This document shows positions 12,119-20,227 of a stretch of DNA of 43,457 bases, one piece after another. A model generated the notes under the pieces. It was given only the letters and a program-made list of their open reading frames with translations, did no database searches and was not told the origin of the DNA. Source of the DNA: Fuerstiella sp. (GTDB lineage: Bacteria > Planctomycetota > Planctomycetia > Planctomycetales > Planctomycetaceae); contig JAKVAY010000067.1 in assembly GCA_022447185.1 (NCBI GenBank), positions 1-43,457 of the forward strand. The letters run 5' to 3'. The position numbers were made by a program, and so were the translations under genes. Every line of letters begins with the position of its first letter. Within the stretch, counting starts at the first letter, position 1.

Positions 12119-14848
12119 TCACTCGGCTTCAACAGCTGCCTGAGCTGCGGCAAGTCGGGCGATTGGAATTCGGCGAGGAGAGCAGCTGACGTAGTTCAAG
12201 CCGATTTCGTGGCAGAAGTATACGGATTTCGGATCGCCACCGTGCTCCCCGCAGATGCCGATCTTCAGGTCGCCGCGAGTGCCTCGCCCGTCTTCGACTG
12301 CGATCTTCATCAGCCGGCCAATTCCTGTCTGGTCGACTGTCTGGAACGGGTCCGCTGGCATGATGTCATTTTCCGTGTAGTAGCCAATAAATCCCTTGTA
12401 ATCGTCCCTGCTGATTCCCAGTCCTGTCTGCGTCAGGTCGTTGGTGCCGAAACTGAAGAATTCAGCTGTCTCCGCAATTTCATTTGCCGTCAGGGCGGCC
12501 CGAGGGATTTCAATCATTGTTCCGGTCATGAAATCCACTGAAACACCCTGTTCTTCAAAGACCTTTGCTGCTGTTTCTTTGACAATCGCGGTTTGATTGT
12601 CAACTTCTGCTTTGTATCCGGCCAGTGGGATCATGATTTCCGGATGGCATTCGATGCCTTCCTTCTTCAGGGCACAGGCCGCTTCGAGGATTGCCCGAGC
12701 CTGCATTGATGTGATTTCGGGATACACGATTCCCAGTCGACACCCGCGATGCCCGAGCATCGGATTCGATTCCACCAGCTCGGCAACACGACGTTTGACA
12801 TCTTCTTCGGTTACACCGAAAGTCTTTGCAAGCTTTCCGGCCAGCAGCGGATCTTCGTGCATGTGGTGTTCAGACAGGAATTCGTGCAGGGGCGGATCCA
12901 GCAGCCGAATTGTGACCGGCCTTTCGCCCATTGTTCTGAGAAGGTGCGTGAAATCGTCGCGTTGGAAGTTGATCAGCTTGGACAGTGCAGCTTCGCGATC
13001 CTCTCTGCTGGTTGAAAAGATCATTTCGCGCATTTCATCAAGGTGATCGAAGAACATGTGCTCAGTCCGGCACAGTCCTACGCCCTCAGCCCCCAGCTGA
13101 ACAGAGACTTCTGCGTCATGGGATTCAGTGTTGGCTCGTACGTTCAGTTTACGGTGTTCATCCGCCCAAGTCATGAGCTGAGCGTAACGCTGATATACTT
13201 CCGAATCTTCCGGCTTCATGCTGCCGGTCAGCACTTCCATCACTTCCGACGGACTGGTTTCGATCTTTCCGGTGAAGACTTCCCCGCTGAAGCCATCAAT
13301 CGACATCCAGTCCCCTTCCTTCAGCACCGTCTCACCCACGGTGACGGTACCCGCTTCATAGTCTATATTCAGGGCATCGCAGCCGCAGACGCAGGTCTTT
13401 CCCATCTGGCGCGAAACCAGGGCCGCGTGTGAAGATGCTCCTCCAAAGGCCGTCAGGATTCCATTCGCCACTTTCATGCCACGCAGGTCTTCCGGACTGG
13501 TCTCTTTGCGAACCAAAACCAGCTGAAGATCGTTATCGGCGTTCCACTGTTCTTCGGCATCGGAAGCATGGAAAACGATTTGCCCGGTTGCTGCGCCGGG
13601 TCCGGCATTAATTCCCTTCGCCAGCAGCCGGTTGTCAGCTTCGGCTTTCTTCTTATCAGCCGGATCAAAGATCGGCTGAAGCAGCTGGTTGAGGTCGTCG
13701 GCCGGAATTCGTCGTTTTTGAAGCGCAGTGCGAGCGTCGATCAGTCCTTCGTTGACCAGGTCGACGGCAATACGGACCGCCGCAAACCCTGTTCGCTTGG
13801 CATTCCGTGTCTGGAGCATCCAGACCTTGCCATTTTCAACCGTGAATTCAATGTCTTGAGTGTCTTTGTAATGCTGTTCGAGGGCTCTGCCGATGTTGGT
13901 CAGCTGTTCAAATGCTTCCGGCTTGTCGGCGCTGAGTGTTTCCTCGACTCGTTTTGGCGTACGTGTGCCTGCGACCACATCCTCACCCTGTGCGTTGATC
14001 AGATAGTCACCGCAGAAGCCCGGGGTTCCGTCCGAACAGTTGCGAGTGAGCCCAACACCCGTAGCACATTCTTCACCGAGATTCCCGAAGACCATGGCCT
14101 GGACGTTGGTGGCTGTGCCCCATGAATGCGGAATGCCGTACTGGCGACGGTAGACCATCGCCCGGTCGTTCATCCAGCTGCCAAAGACTGCACCGATGCA
14201 GCCCCACAGCTGTTCCATTGGATCTTCCGGGAAATCAATTCCGGCGTGCTTCTTAATGACACCCTTGAAATCGACGACAATCTGTTTGAGCGCCTCGACG
14301 CTGAGATCTTTTTCGTGCTCGGCACCGACAGCTTCCCGTGCCTTTTCAAGGATATCTTCAAAGTGATCTGGATCGTTCTTCGATTCCGGCTTCAGATCCA
14401 GGACAACATCTCCATACATCTGGATCAGGCGTCGATAGCTGTCCCACGCGAAATGCTCATTCCCTGCCTGCCGAATGAGCGCCTGAACGACTTCCTCATT
14501 AATTCCGATATTGAGCACGGTGTCCATCATCCCAGGCATGGATTCACGTGCGCCCGACCGGCAGCTCAGCAAAAGTGGATTCTTGGGGTCGCCGTATTTT
14601 TTCCCCATGACCTTCTCGGCGCTCCTGATTGCGGCATTGACCTGGTCCTTCAACTCGGGCGGATAGCTGCGATCATTGTCGTAAAAGTAAGTACAGACTT
14701 CGGTTGTGATGGTGAACCCGGCAGGTACGGGCATCCCAATTCGGCTCATTTCAGCCAGGTTGGCCCCTTTACCACCGAGTAGTGCCTTTTGTGTTGTATT
14801 TCCGTCAGCTTTGCCGTCACCGAACGTGTAGACGTACTTCTGAGACAT
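12119..14848 (-). CDS. ppdK: Pyruvate, phosphate dikinase
   Basis: PPDK interconverts pyruvate, ATP and phosphate with phosphoenolpyruvate, AMP and pyrophosphate. At 909 residues this is the full family length. The N-terminal nucleotide-binding domain starts with G-D-G-K-A-D-G and L-G-G-K-G-A-N-L-A-E-M and carries the S-C-R-S-G-A-R-E-S-M-P-G-M-M-D-T segment. The swivelling phosphohistidine domain has G-G-A-S-S-H (H474 is the phosphorylated His), and the C-terminal PEP-binding barrel ends with G-I-C-G-E-H-G-G (catalytic C866). All three domains are intact, which separates it from PEP synthase and from EI of the phosphotransferase system. An AGGAAA Shine-Dalgarno site precedes the ATG. It is divergent from the aminopeptidase gene across a 359-bp gap and fits with the PPi-type phosphofructokinase at 18801. 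Confidence 0.97.
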   Translation of the reverse strand: MSQKYVYTFGDGKADGNTTQKALLGGKGANLAEMSRIGMPVPAGFTITTEVCTYFYDNDRSYPPELKDQVNAAIRSAEKVMGKKYGDPKNPLLLSCRSGARESMPGMMDTVLNIGINEEVVQALIRQAGNEHFAWDSYRRLIQMYGDVVLDLKPESKNDPDHFEDILEKAREAVGAEHEKDLSVEALKQIVVDFKGVIKKHAGIDFPEDPMEQLWGCIGAVFGSWMNDRAMVYRRQYGIPHSWGTATNVQAMVFGNLGEECATGVGLTRNCSDGTPGFCGDYLINAQGEDVVAGTRTPKRVEETLSADKPEAFEQLTNIGRALEQHYKDTQDIEFTVENGKVWMLQTRNAKRTGFAAVRIAVDLVNEGLIDARTALQKRRIPADDLNQLLQPIFDPADKKKAEADNRLLAKGINAGPGAATGQIVFHASDAEEQWNADNDLQLVLVRKETSPEDLRGMKVANGILTAFGGASSHAALVSRQMGKTCVCGCDALNIDYEAGTVTVGETVLKEGDWMSIDGFSGEVFTGKIETSPSEVMEVLTGSMKPEDSEVYQRYAQLMTWADEHRKLNVRANTESHDAEVSVQLGAEGVGLCRTEHMFFDHLDEMREMIFSTSREDREAALSKLINFQRDDFTHLLRTMGERPVTIRLLDPPLHEFLSEHHMHEDPLLAGKLAKTFGVTEEDVKRRVAELVESNPMLGHRGCRLGIVYPEITSMQARAILEAACALKKEGIECHPEIMIPLAGYKAEVDNQTAIVKETAAKVFEEQGVSVDFMTGTMIEIPRAALTANEIAETAEFFSFGTNDLTQTGLGISRDDYKGFIGYYTENDIMPADPFQTVDQTGIGRLMKIAVEDGRGTRGDLKIGICGEHGGDPKSVYFCHEIGLNYVSCSPRRIPIARLAAAQAAVEAE

Positions 14849-14939
14849 TGATTTCCTGCTATTTCAGGGCCAGATGCATGACAGGCGAGTTGCCTGCGTT
14901 GGGGCTGCAGCCATCGTGTATGCCGCGCGCAAAATGATC

Positions 14940-14953
14940 ACAGTTCGAACTGT
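14940..14953. promoter_or_regulatory. 14-bp perfect palindrome upstream of ppdK, candidate operator
   Basis: The site reads ACAGTTC-GAACTGT, identical on both strands, 92-105 bp upstream of the ppdK start and about 255 bp upstream of the divergent aminopeptidase gene. Such a gapless dyad suits a homodimeric repressor or activator. Its GTTC/GAAC half-sites recall LexA-type boxes but the spacing does not match one. The regulator is unknown and chance cannot be excluded. Confidence 0.35.
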
Positions 14954-15022
14954 CAGCAAACCTAGCAGTGCCCATCTGCAGATTCAAGCTGGCACGCCAT
15001 TCCGCTGCCTGTCGGCTCAGGG

Positions 15023-15051
15023 TTGAGAAGACGATCCGGCGTGACGATAAA
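15023..15051 (+). promoter_or_regulatory. Candidate sigma-70-type promoter for the M24 aminopeptidase gene
   Basis: A TTGAGA hexamer (15023-15028) is followed after exactly 17 bp by GATAAA (15046-15051). The match to consensus is 5 of 6 and 4 of 6. The start codon is about 150 bp downstream, which implies a fairly long leader. Confidence 0.3.
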
Positions 15052-15207
15052 ACCAGAGTTTCGACAGATTGCTGGGTAGTGTGCCGCACATCCGGGCATT
15101 CTCAAAACACGCGGCTTCTCAATCACTGACGTTTATCGTATGTCCTGAGTCTCGATATCCTTTCCACCTGTGATTTTCTGAAACAGTTCGCCATTCTGGA
15201 GTGATTC

Positions 15208-16317
15208 ATGTCCGTACCGGATTTTGAGGTTCGTCGCCACAAGCTTATTCGCAGTCTGAAGTCGGCTGGCGTCGACTCGTTGCTCGTTTCGGGCGAATCA
15301 AATGTTCGGTATTTGACAGGTTTTACCGGGGATTCGAGCTGGTTGTTTGTCAGCCGCAGAACCACGGTTCTGATCAGTGATTCCAGGTATTCGACTCAGA
15401 TTGGCGACGAATGTCCGGGTCTTGATACAGAAATCAGAGGTGTCGGCAAATCCATGTCGGACGCCACCGCTGCTATCGTGAAGAAAGCAGCGGTGGCTCA
15501 ACTGGGAGTTGAAGGAGATCACCTGACGATATCCCAGCACACTTCACTGGAGAATAAGGTTAATACTGCTCAGCTGATTGTCACGGATTCCTTGACGGAG
15601 CAGTTGCGCGTCATCAAAGACAAATGGGAAATTGACGAGATGCGGCAGGCAATCTGTCAAGCGGAGCGGGGAATAGCAGTCCTGCGGGCCAGCATCCGTC
15701 CGAACCAGACGGAGACAGAGATTCGATATGCGCTGGAAGCGTCCATGCGAGATTTTGGGGCAGCTGGTCCGGCATTTGAACCCATCGTGGGAGTTGGATC
15801 GACCGCTGCACTACCCCACGCACACGCCGGATCACGTGTCATTGAGGAGTCGTCGCTCCTTCTGGTTGACTGGGGGGCTGAATCGAAATCCGGCTACCGA
15901 AGCGACCTGACTCGTGTCTTCTTCACCGGGTCTGTGACAAAGAAGATGCAAAATGTCTACCAGACCGTACTTGAGGCCCAACAGGCCGCGATTCAGAAAA
16001 TCAAACCGGGTGTGGTCTGCAAAGACGTTGATGCAGTGGCTCGAGGGATTATCGCGGATGCAGGGTACGGCCGAAGATTTGGCCACGGTCTGGGGCACGG
16101 GATTGGTCTGGATATTCACGAAGCCGTACGGTTGGGGCCCCAGTCAACGGAAATTCTCAAACCGGGCATGATTGTGACCGTAGAGCCGGGCATCTACCTG
16201 GAGGGCCGGTTTGGAGTTCGAATTGAGGATGATGTGCTGGTAACGCGAGGTGGATTTCAGGTCCTGACCTCTGTTCCTCGGGAATTCGATGATGCGATGA
16301 TTGAATTCCTTGCATAA
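15208..16317 (+). CDS. Xaa-Pro aminopeptidase-like M24B metallopeptidase
   Basis: This 369-residue cytoplasmic peptidase is expected to remove N-terminal residues preceding proline, or to cleave Xaa-Pro dipeptides. The N-terminal creatinase-like domain covers about 1-130 (with the S-N-V-R-Y-L-T-G-F-T-G-D motif at 31-42) and the pita-bread catalytic domain covers about 135-369. All five dimetal ligands are visible: D221, D233, H297 (in G-H-G-L-G-H-G-I-G), E326 (V-E-P-G-I-Y) and E340 (R-I-E-D-D-V). The length matches short PepP/YqhT-type enzymes. A TGGAG Shine-Dalgarno site precedes the ATG. Its position before accB-accC matches a common bacterial gene order. PepP and PepQ cannot be separated from sequence alone. 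Confidence 0.93.
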   Translation: MSVPDFEVRRHKLIRSLKSAGVDSLLVSGESNVRYLTGFTGDSSWLFVSRRTTVLISDSRYSTQIGDECPGLDTEIRGVGKSMSDATAAIVKKAAVAQLGVEGDHLTISQHTSLENKVNTAQLIVTDSLTEQLRVIKDKWEIDEMRQAICQAERGIAVLRASIRPNQTETEIRYALEASMRDFGAAGPAFEPIVGVGSTAALPHAHAGSRVIEESSLLLVDWGAESKSGYRSDLTRVFFTGSVTKKMQNVYQTVLEAQQAAIQKIKPGVVCKDVDAVARGIIADAGYGRRFGHGLGHGIGLDIHEAVRLGPQSTEILKPGMIVTVEPGIYLEGRFGVRIEDDVLVTRGGFQVLTSVPREFDDAMIEFLA

Positions 16318-16388
16318 TTCCGGCAGGTAGACAAACTTTCGCGTTTCTCCGCTCCCTGTTGTCGTCAATTCGGGATCCACAGTATGAA

Positions 16389-16420
16389 CTGAGTTAACTC
16401 AGGCCATATGTTATATATGG
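16389..16420. promoter_or_regulatory. Palindrome pair upstream of accB, candidate operator/promoter
   Basis: A perfect 14-bp palindrome, CTGAGTT-AACTCAG (16389-16402), is followed at once by an inverted repeat CCATAT-N5-ATATGG (16404-16420) that contains a -10-like TATATA. The pair is about 175-205 bp before the accB start in the aminopeptidase-accB gap. The arrangement suggests a regulated promoter for fatty-acid synthesis genes. It does not match the FapR or FadR consensus that I know, and no properly spaced -35 element is apparent. Confidence 0.35.
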
Positions 16421-16593
16421 GGTCTGTGTAGAATCAGCGAGATGTCAACAGCCGGAGGCTGCACAGGAGTGAAGCTCTGTTGTCAATCCAGCGAAGAACG
16501 ATCTGAGAACATTTGCTTCAGCCCAAATGAAAGAAGTATTGACCACACTGCCCACGACAGTGCTGAAATTGAGACGCAAGGAGACAATCGACG

Positions 16594-17064
16594 ATGGCCA
16601 AATCATCTGACGGTGATTTCGATGGTTTCGATCTTGATCGATTCCGCAAGCTGCTGCAGTTGATGGAGAAGTATGGGGTCACAGAAACGCAGCTCACAAA
16701 AGGAGAGGAATCCTGGAAGGTGCGGCGCGGGCCCAAACAGGTTGCGGAAGCCCCTGTGCAATCACCCGCTCCTGTTGCTGCCATAGCTCCGACCCCAGCT
16801 GCACCGGAGGTGTCCTCAGTCGCGCCGGTCGGAAAAACGATTGATGCTCCGACGGTGGGTACATTCTATGCTGCAGCCAATCCCGAAGATAAGCCATTTG
16901 TAAGTGTAGGATCCACTGTGAGTGCAGATACGGTTGTCTGCATCATCGAAGCCATGAAGGTATTCAATCAAATCCCTGCGGAAACAAGTGGCAAAGTTGT
17001 GGAAGTGCTGGTTGAAAACGGTGACCCGGTTGAATTTGGTCAACCGCTGTTTCGGATCGAATAA
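16594..17064 (+). CDS. accB: Biotin carboxyl carrier protein of acetyl-CoA carboxylase
   Basis: This 156-residue protein carries the biotin that shuttles CO2 from biotin carboxylase to the carboxyltransferase in the first step of fatty-acid synthesis. The C-terminal half is a biotinyl/lipoyl domain (about 82-156) with the biotinylated lysine K122 in E-A-M-K-V-F-N. A Pro/Ala-rich flexible linker covers about 50-80, and the N-terminal 45 residues form the usual helical segment. Length and layout are standard. An AAGGAG Shine-Dalgarno site supports the start. accC follows after 173 bp, an unusually wide gap for this pair, but both run in the same direction and are probably co-transcribed. The carboxyltransferase genes accA and accD are not in the window. 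Confidence 0.97.
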   Translation: MAKSSDGDFDGFDLDRFRKLLQLMEKYGVTETQLTKGEESWKVRRGPKQVAEAPVQSPAPVAAIAPTPAAPEVSSVAPVGKTIDAPTVGTFYAAANPEDKPFVSVGSTVSADTVVCIIEAMKVFNQIPAETSGKVVEVLVENGDPVEFGQPLFRIE

Positions 17065-17237
17065 CATGAGAGCGAACAGATTGCTGACAGCAACGCAGGC
17101 TGTCAGGAGTCACGGATCCTGTTTGACTGCTGAATGCAGCCAGTGAACGTGTCAGACACTCCCATCCGGGACCGGCACATTCTTCGCAAGTCATCAGAAT
17201 GCCGGCTCTGAATAAGACATTGACAGATTGATCATTC

Positions 17238-18575
17238 ATGTTTCAGCGAATTCTCATCGCGAATCGCGGGGAAATTGCTCTGCGGATTATCCGGGCCTGT
17301 CGTGAGCTGGGTATCGAGAGCGTTGCCGTTTTCAGCGAGGCTGATCGCGGCTCTCATTATCTTGAGCTGGCTGACGAGGCGTGGTGTATCGGGCCGGCAC
17401 CGGCATCCGAAAGTTACCTGTTGATCAACAACCTGATCAGTGCGGCGGAAATCGGGAATGTGCAGGCCGTTCATCCAGGCTATGGATTTCTGTCAGAGAA
17501 TGCTCACTTTGCCAGGATCTGTCGCGAATGCAATATTGAATTCATTGGTCCGCCACATGATGCGATGGCGCGTCTGGGCGACAAAGTGAGTGCCCGTCAA
17601 ATCGCACGCAGCGCAAATGTGCCGTGCGTACCTGGCAGCGATGGCCTCATTAGCGATGTCCAGGAAGCGGTGCGGGTGGCCAGTGAAATTGGATATCCGG
17701 TTTTGATCAAAGCCACCGCGGGTGGCGGTGGTAAAGGGATGCGTGTTGCCGGGAACGAAGTTTCGCTAAGAGCGGGACTGCAGGCGGCCTCGGCCGAAGC
17801 CGAAAAAGCATTTAGTAATGCAGGAGTTTACCTGGAAAAGTTTGTCGAGCGTCCGCGCCACGTCGAAGTTCAGATCCTGGCAGACAGCCACGGAAATGTC
17901 GTTCACCTGTGGGAACGTGACTGTTCGATGCAGCGGAAGCATCAAAAGCTGATCGAAGAGAGCCCCGCCCCAAATCTGCCTGGCCATATTCGGGAGAAAA
18001 TTTGTGATGCGGCCGTGCGACTGATTAAACACGCAGATTATCAGAACGCGGGGACCGTTGAATTCATTGTCGACAAGGATCACAACTTCTACTTCATCGA
18101 AGTGAATGCTCGAATTCAGGTGGAGCATCCGGTCACAGAGATGGTGACGGGGGTTGACTTGATTCAGCAGCAGATTCTGATCGCTGCGGGTGAAAAACTG
18201 CCGTTCACGCAGGCGGACGTGCCGTGCCTTGGATCGGCGATTGAATTACGCATCAATGCGGAAGACCCGGATAATGAATTTCGGGGAAGTCCCGGCGGGA
18301 TTTCAAAGTTGCGTGTGCCCGGCGGACCTGGAATCCGTTTTGATTCGCATGTTCATGAAGGTTACACAATCAGCCCCTTTTATGATTCAATGATCGGCAA
18401 ACTCATTGTGCACAAACCGAGTCGGGATGAATCAATCGCCGGGATGAAACGTTGTCTGCGGGAGTTCGTTGTGGACGGCGTCAAGACGACGCTTCCACTC
18501 GCTGCAAAGATGTTTAACCACTCGGCATTCGTCGATGGGACCGTCGACACGACGTTCGTTGAACGCACCTGGTAA
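17238..18575 (+). CDS. accC: Biotin carboxylase subunit of acetyl-CoA carboxylase
   Basis: This enzyme uses ATP and bicarbonate to carboxylate biotin on AccB. At 445 residues it is the standard single-subunit length. It opens with [11 protein letters not shown] (4-14), has [11 protein letters not shown] (78-88), the glycine-rich ATP loop A-G-G-G-G-K-G-M (161-168), and an [14 protein letters not shown] catalytic block, where the more usual form is E-M-N-T-R. No BCCP or carboxyltransferase domain is fused, which separates it from pyruvate or propionyl-CoA carboxylases. No clear Shine-Dalgarno site precedes the ATG, but the [11 protein letters not shown] start is fixed by homology. It most likely forms an operon with accB. 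Confidence 0.97.
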   Translation: MFQRILIANRGEIALRIIRACRELGIESVAVFSEADRGSHYLELADEAWCIGPAPASESYLLINNLISAAEIGNVQAVHPGYGFLSENAHFARICRECNIEFIGPPHDAMARLGDKVSARQIARSANVPCVPGSDGLISDVQEAVRVASEIGYPVLIKATAGGGGKGMRVAGNEVSLRAGLQAASAEAEKAFSNAGVYLEKFVERPRHVEVQILADSHGNVVHLWERDCSMQRKHQKLIEESPAPNLPGHIREKICDAAVRLIKHADYQNAGTVEFIVDKDHNFYFIEVNARIQVEHPVTEMVTGVDLIQQQILIAAGEKLPFTQADVPCLGSAIELRINAEDPDNEFRGSPGGISKLRVPGGPGIRFDSHVHEGYTISPFYDSMIGKLIVHKPSRDESIAGMKRCLREFVVDGVKTTLPLAAKMFNHSAFVDGTVDTTFVERTW

Positions 18576-18800
18576 TCTCTAAGGTGCTTCTCACGTTGTT
18601 GATCAGAGCCGATCTGACGGAAACCATACGGTCTACGCTGTTCCAACACAGAAAACACAGAGTAGTTTGGTCACAATCAAAGTCAGTTGACTCTTCCCGG
18701 TCGGGCGGGATTTCGCAGGTCCCTCAGATCCTCCCACACAGACAACAATATTTGACTGTTTAATTAAGAGCAGATCCGCTCCATTCAGCCGGAAATTCCT

Positions 18801-20060
18801 ATGCCTCACGGTATCAAAAAAGTCGCCTTGCTCTTTGCTGGAGGACCAGCCCCTGCGGCCAACGCTGTTATCTCCGCCTGTGCGATTTCCTGCATTAACA
18901 ACGGAATCGAAGTTGTTGGTATCAGGCATGGTTATTCCGGTTTGATTAACTATCAATCCGAGACTCCTCTGGTCGAAGGGGATGACTACATCGAACTCAA
19001 TGAGATCATGCTCCGCAGAACGCGGAGTAAGCAGGGCATTTTGATCGGCACGGCCCGTGCTAATCCCGGGAAATACGTAACCAGTCCGGACGATTTCGGA
19101 GACGCAAAGAAGACCGCCCCATTGTCTCAGGTCTACGAAGGTCTGAGGTCGCTGGGTGTGGATGCATTGGTCTCGATCGGTGGAGACGACACGCTGAAAA
19201 CAGCCAATAAGATCAGAATGTTCCAGGATCGATTGCCCGACGACAGTCCCAGAATCCCAGTCGTTCATGTCCCCAAGACAATCGACAACGATTATTCCGG
19301 GATTGATTTCACGTTTGGCTACTTTACGGCGGTGGAGACGCTGGGAAGGGAGATCAGCAATCTGCATGCGGATGCCGAGGCTTCACGGGCCTACTTTATG
19401 GTGGAAACAATGGGTCGCAGTGCCGGATGGCTGGCTTATGGTGCTGCAATCGCCGGTGAAGCGAATATGGTGCTGAGCGTCGAAGACATTGTCGGCGATC
19501 TGCGAGCTGCGGAATCGACTGAGGAACGGGTCGTAATGGACATCGACGCCGTCGTCGAAAAAATTGTTCGTATGATGCGGTACCGCGAGGAGACACAGGG
19601 CAAAAAATACGGTGTCGTGGTTCTCGCCGAAGGTCTGGCTGAATTTCTGTCGGATGATGTCCTGTCCGATGTGCCGCGTGATGATCACGGGCACATTTCA
19701 GTTGCGCATGTCGACCTCGGGAAAATGATTGCCAAACGAGTGGCTGACGAACATGAAAGGCAGACGGGGACGAGACGAAAAATTACCGGACTCCAGCTTG
19801 GATATGAGTCACGTTGTGCCCGGCCTCACGCCTTTGATGTGATGCTGGGCAGTCAACTGGGCGTTGGAGCTTACCGTGCGTTGTGCGAGGAGAAGCTGGA
19901 CGGGGTGATGGTTTCTGTTTCGGGACAGCTTGACCTGCACTTCGTTCCGTTTGAGAACCTGGTCGATTCGGAAACCCTGGTGACTAAGGTGCGCTTCATT
20001 GAATCGGGTTGTGATTTTCATCTTCTCGCGAGATTCCTTGAAACGCAACTTGCCGACTAG
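18801..20060 (+). CDS. pfp: 6-phosphofructokinase, probably pyrophosphate-dependent
   Basis: This 419-residue PfkA-superfamily enzyme phosphorylates fructose 6-phosphate. The phosphoryl-donor motifs are G-G-D-D-T (127-131) and P-K-T-I-D-N-D (158-164). ATP-type enzymes carry G-G-D-G-S/T and P-G-T-I-D-N-D; an Asp at the fourth position of the first motif and a Lys in the second are the established marks of the PPi-dependent type. PPi use makes the step reversible, so the enzyme could work in glycolysis and gluconeogenesis. The E. coli-type allosteric layout is not obvious, and the N-terminal loop reads G-G-P-A-P-A-A-N-A. The start has a GGAAA Shine-Dalgarno-like site. It lies 225 bp after accC and 167 bp before the recQ-like gene. 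Family is certain; donor specificity is inferred from two residues. Confidence 0.93.
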   Translation: MPHGIKKVALLFAGGPAPAANAVISACAISCINNGIEVVGIRHGYSGLINYQSETPLVEGDDYIELNEIMLRRTRSKQGILIGTARANPGKYVTSPDDFGDAKKTAPLSQVYEGLRSLGVDALVSIGGDDTLKTANKIRMFQDRLPDDSPRIPVVHVPKTIDNDYSGIDFTFGYFTAVETLGREISNLHADAEASRAYFMVETMGRSAGWLAYGAAIAGEANMVLSVEDIVGDLRAAESTEERVVMDIDAVVEKIVRMMRYREETQGKKYGVVVLAEGLAEFLSDDVLSDVPRDDHGHISVAHVDLGKMIAKRVADEHERQTGTRRKITGLQLGYESRCARPHAFDVMLGSQLGVGAYRALCEEKLDGVMVSVSGQLDLHFVPFENLVDSETLVTKVRFIESGCDFHLLARFLETQLAD

Positions 20061-20227
20061 TGATCGACCAGCCCTGAATCGAGGCGCGGTTCCGATGTGT
20101 GAGCCGGAGTTGTCCAGCGGAAAGAACCGGCGTTCCGGATCAGACAACAGACGCCTGCCGGAACAGTCCTGTACCTTTGTTACGTCGCCTCAAGACGGTC
20201 TGAGAAACGATAGCGTTCGCTTTGCAA

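Larger units (their letters stand above)
14849..15207. other. Divergent intergenic region, ppdK / M24 aminopeptidase
   Basis: This 359-bp gap should hold both promoters. A 76-codon frame at 14859-15089 on the minus strand has no recognisable product and is not called. Two signals stand out: a perfect 14-bp palindrome at 14940-14953 and a promoter-like pair at 15023-15051, each listed separately. Confidence 0.5.

Noticed and set aside
12065..12541. 158-codon plus-strand frame crossing the 3' end of ppdK
   Set aside because: It mostly overlaps the catalytic Cys region of ppdK in antisense and has no domain-like pattern.
14859..15089. 76-codon minus-strand frame between ppdK and the aminopeptidase gene
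   Set aside because: No recognisable product, no Shine-Dalgarno site, and it covers the palindrome that looks regulatory.
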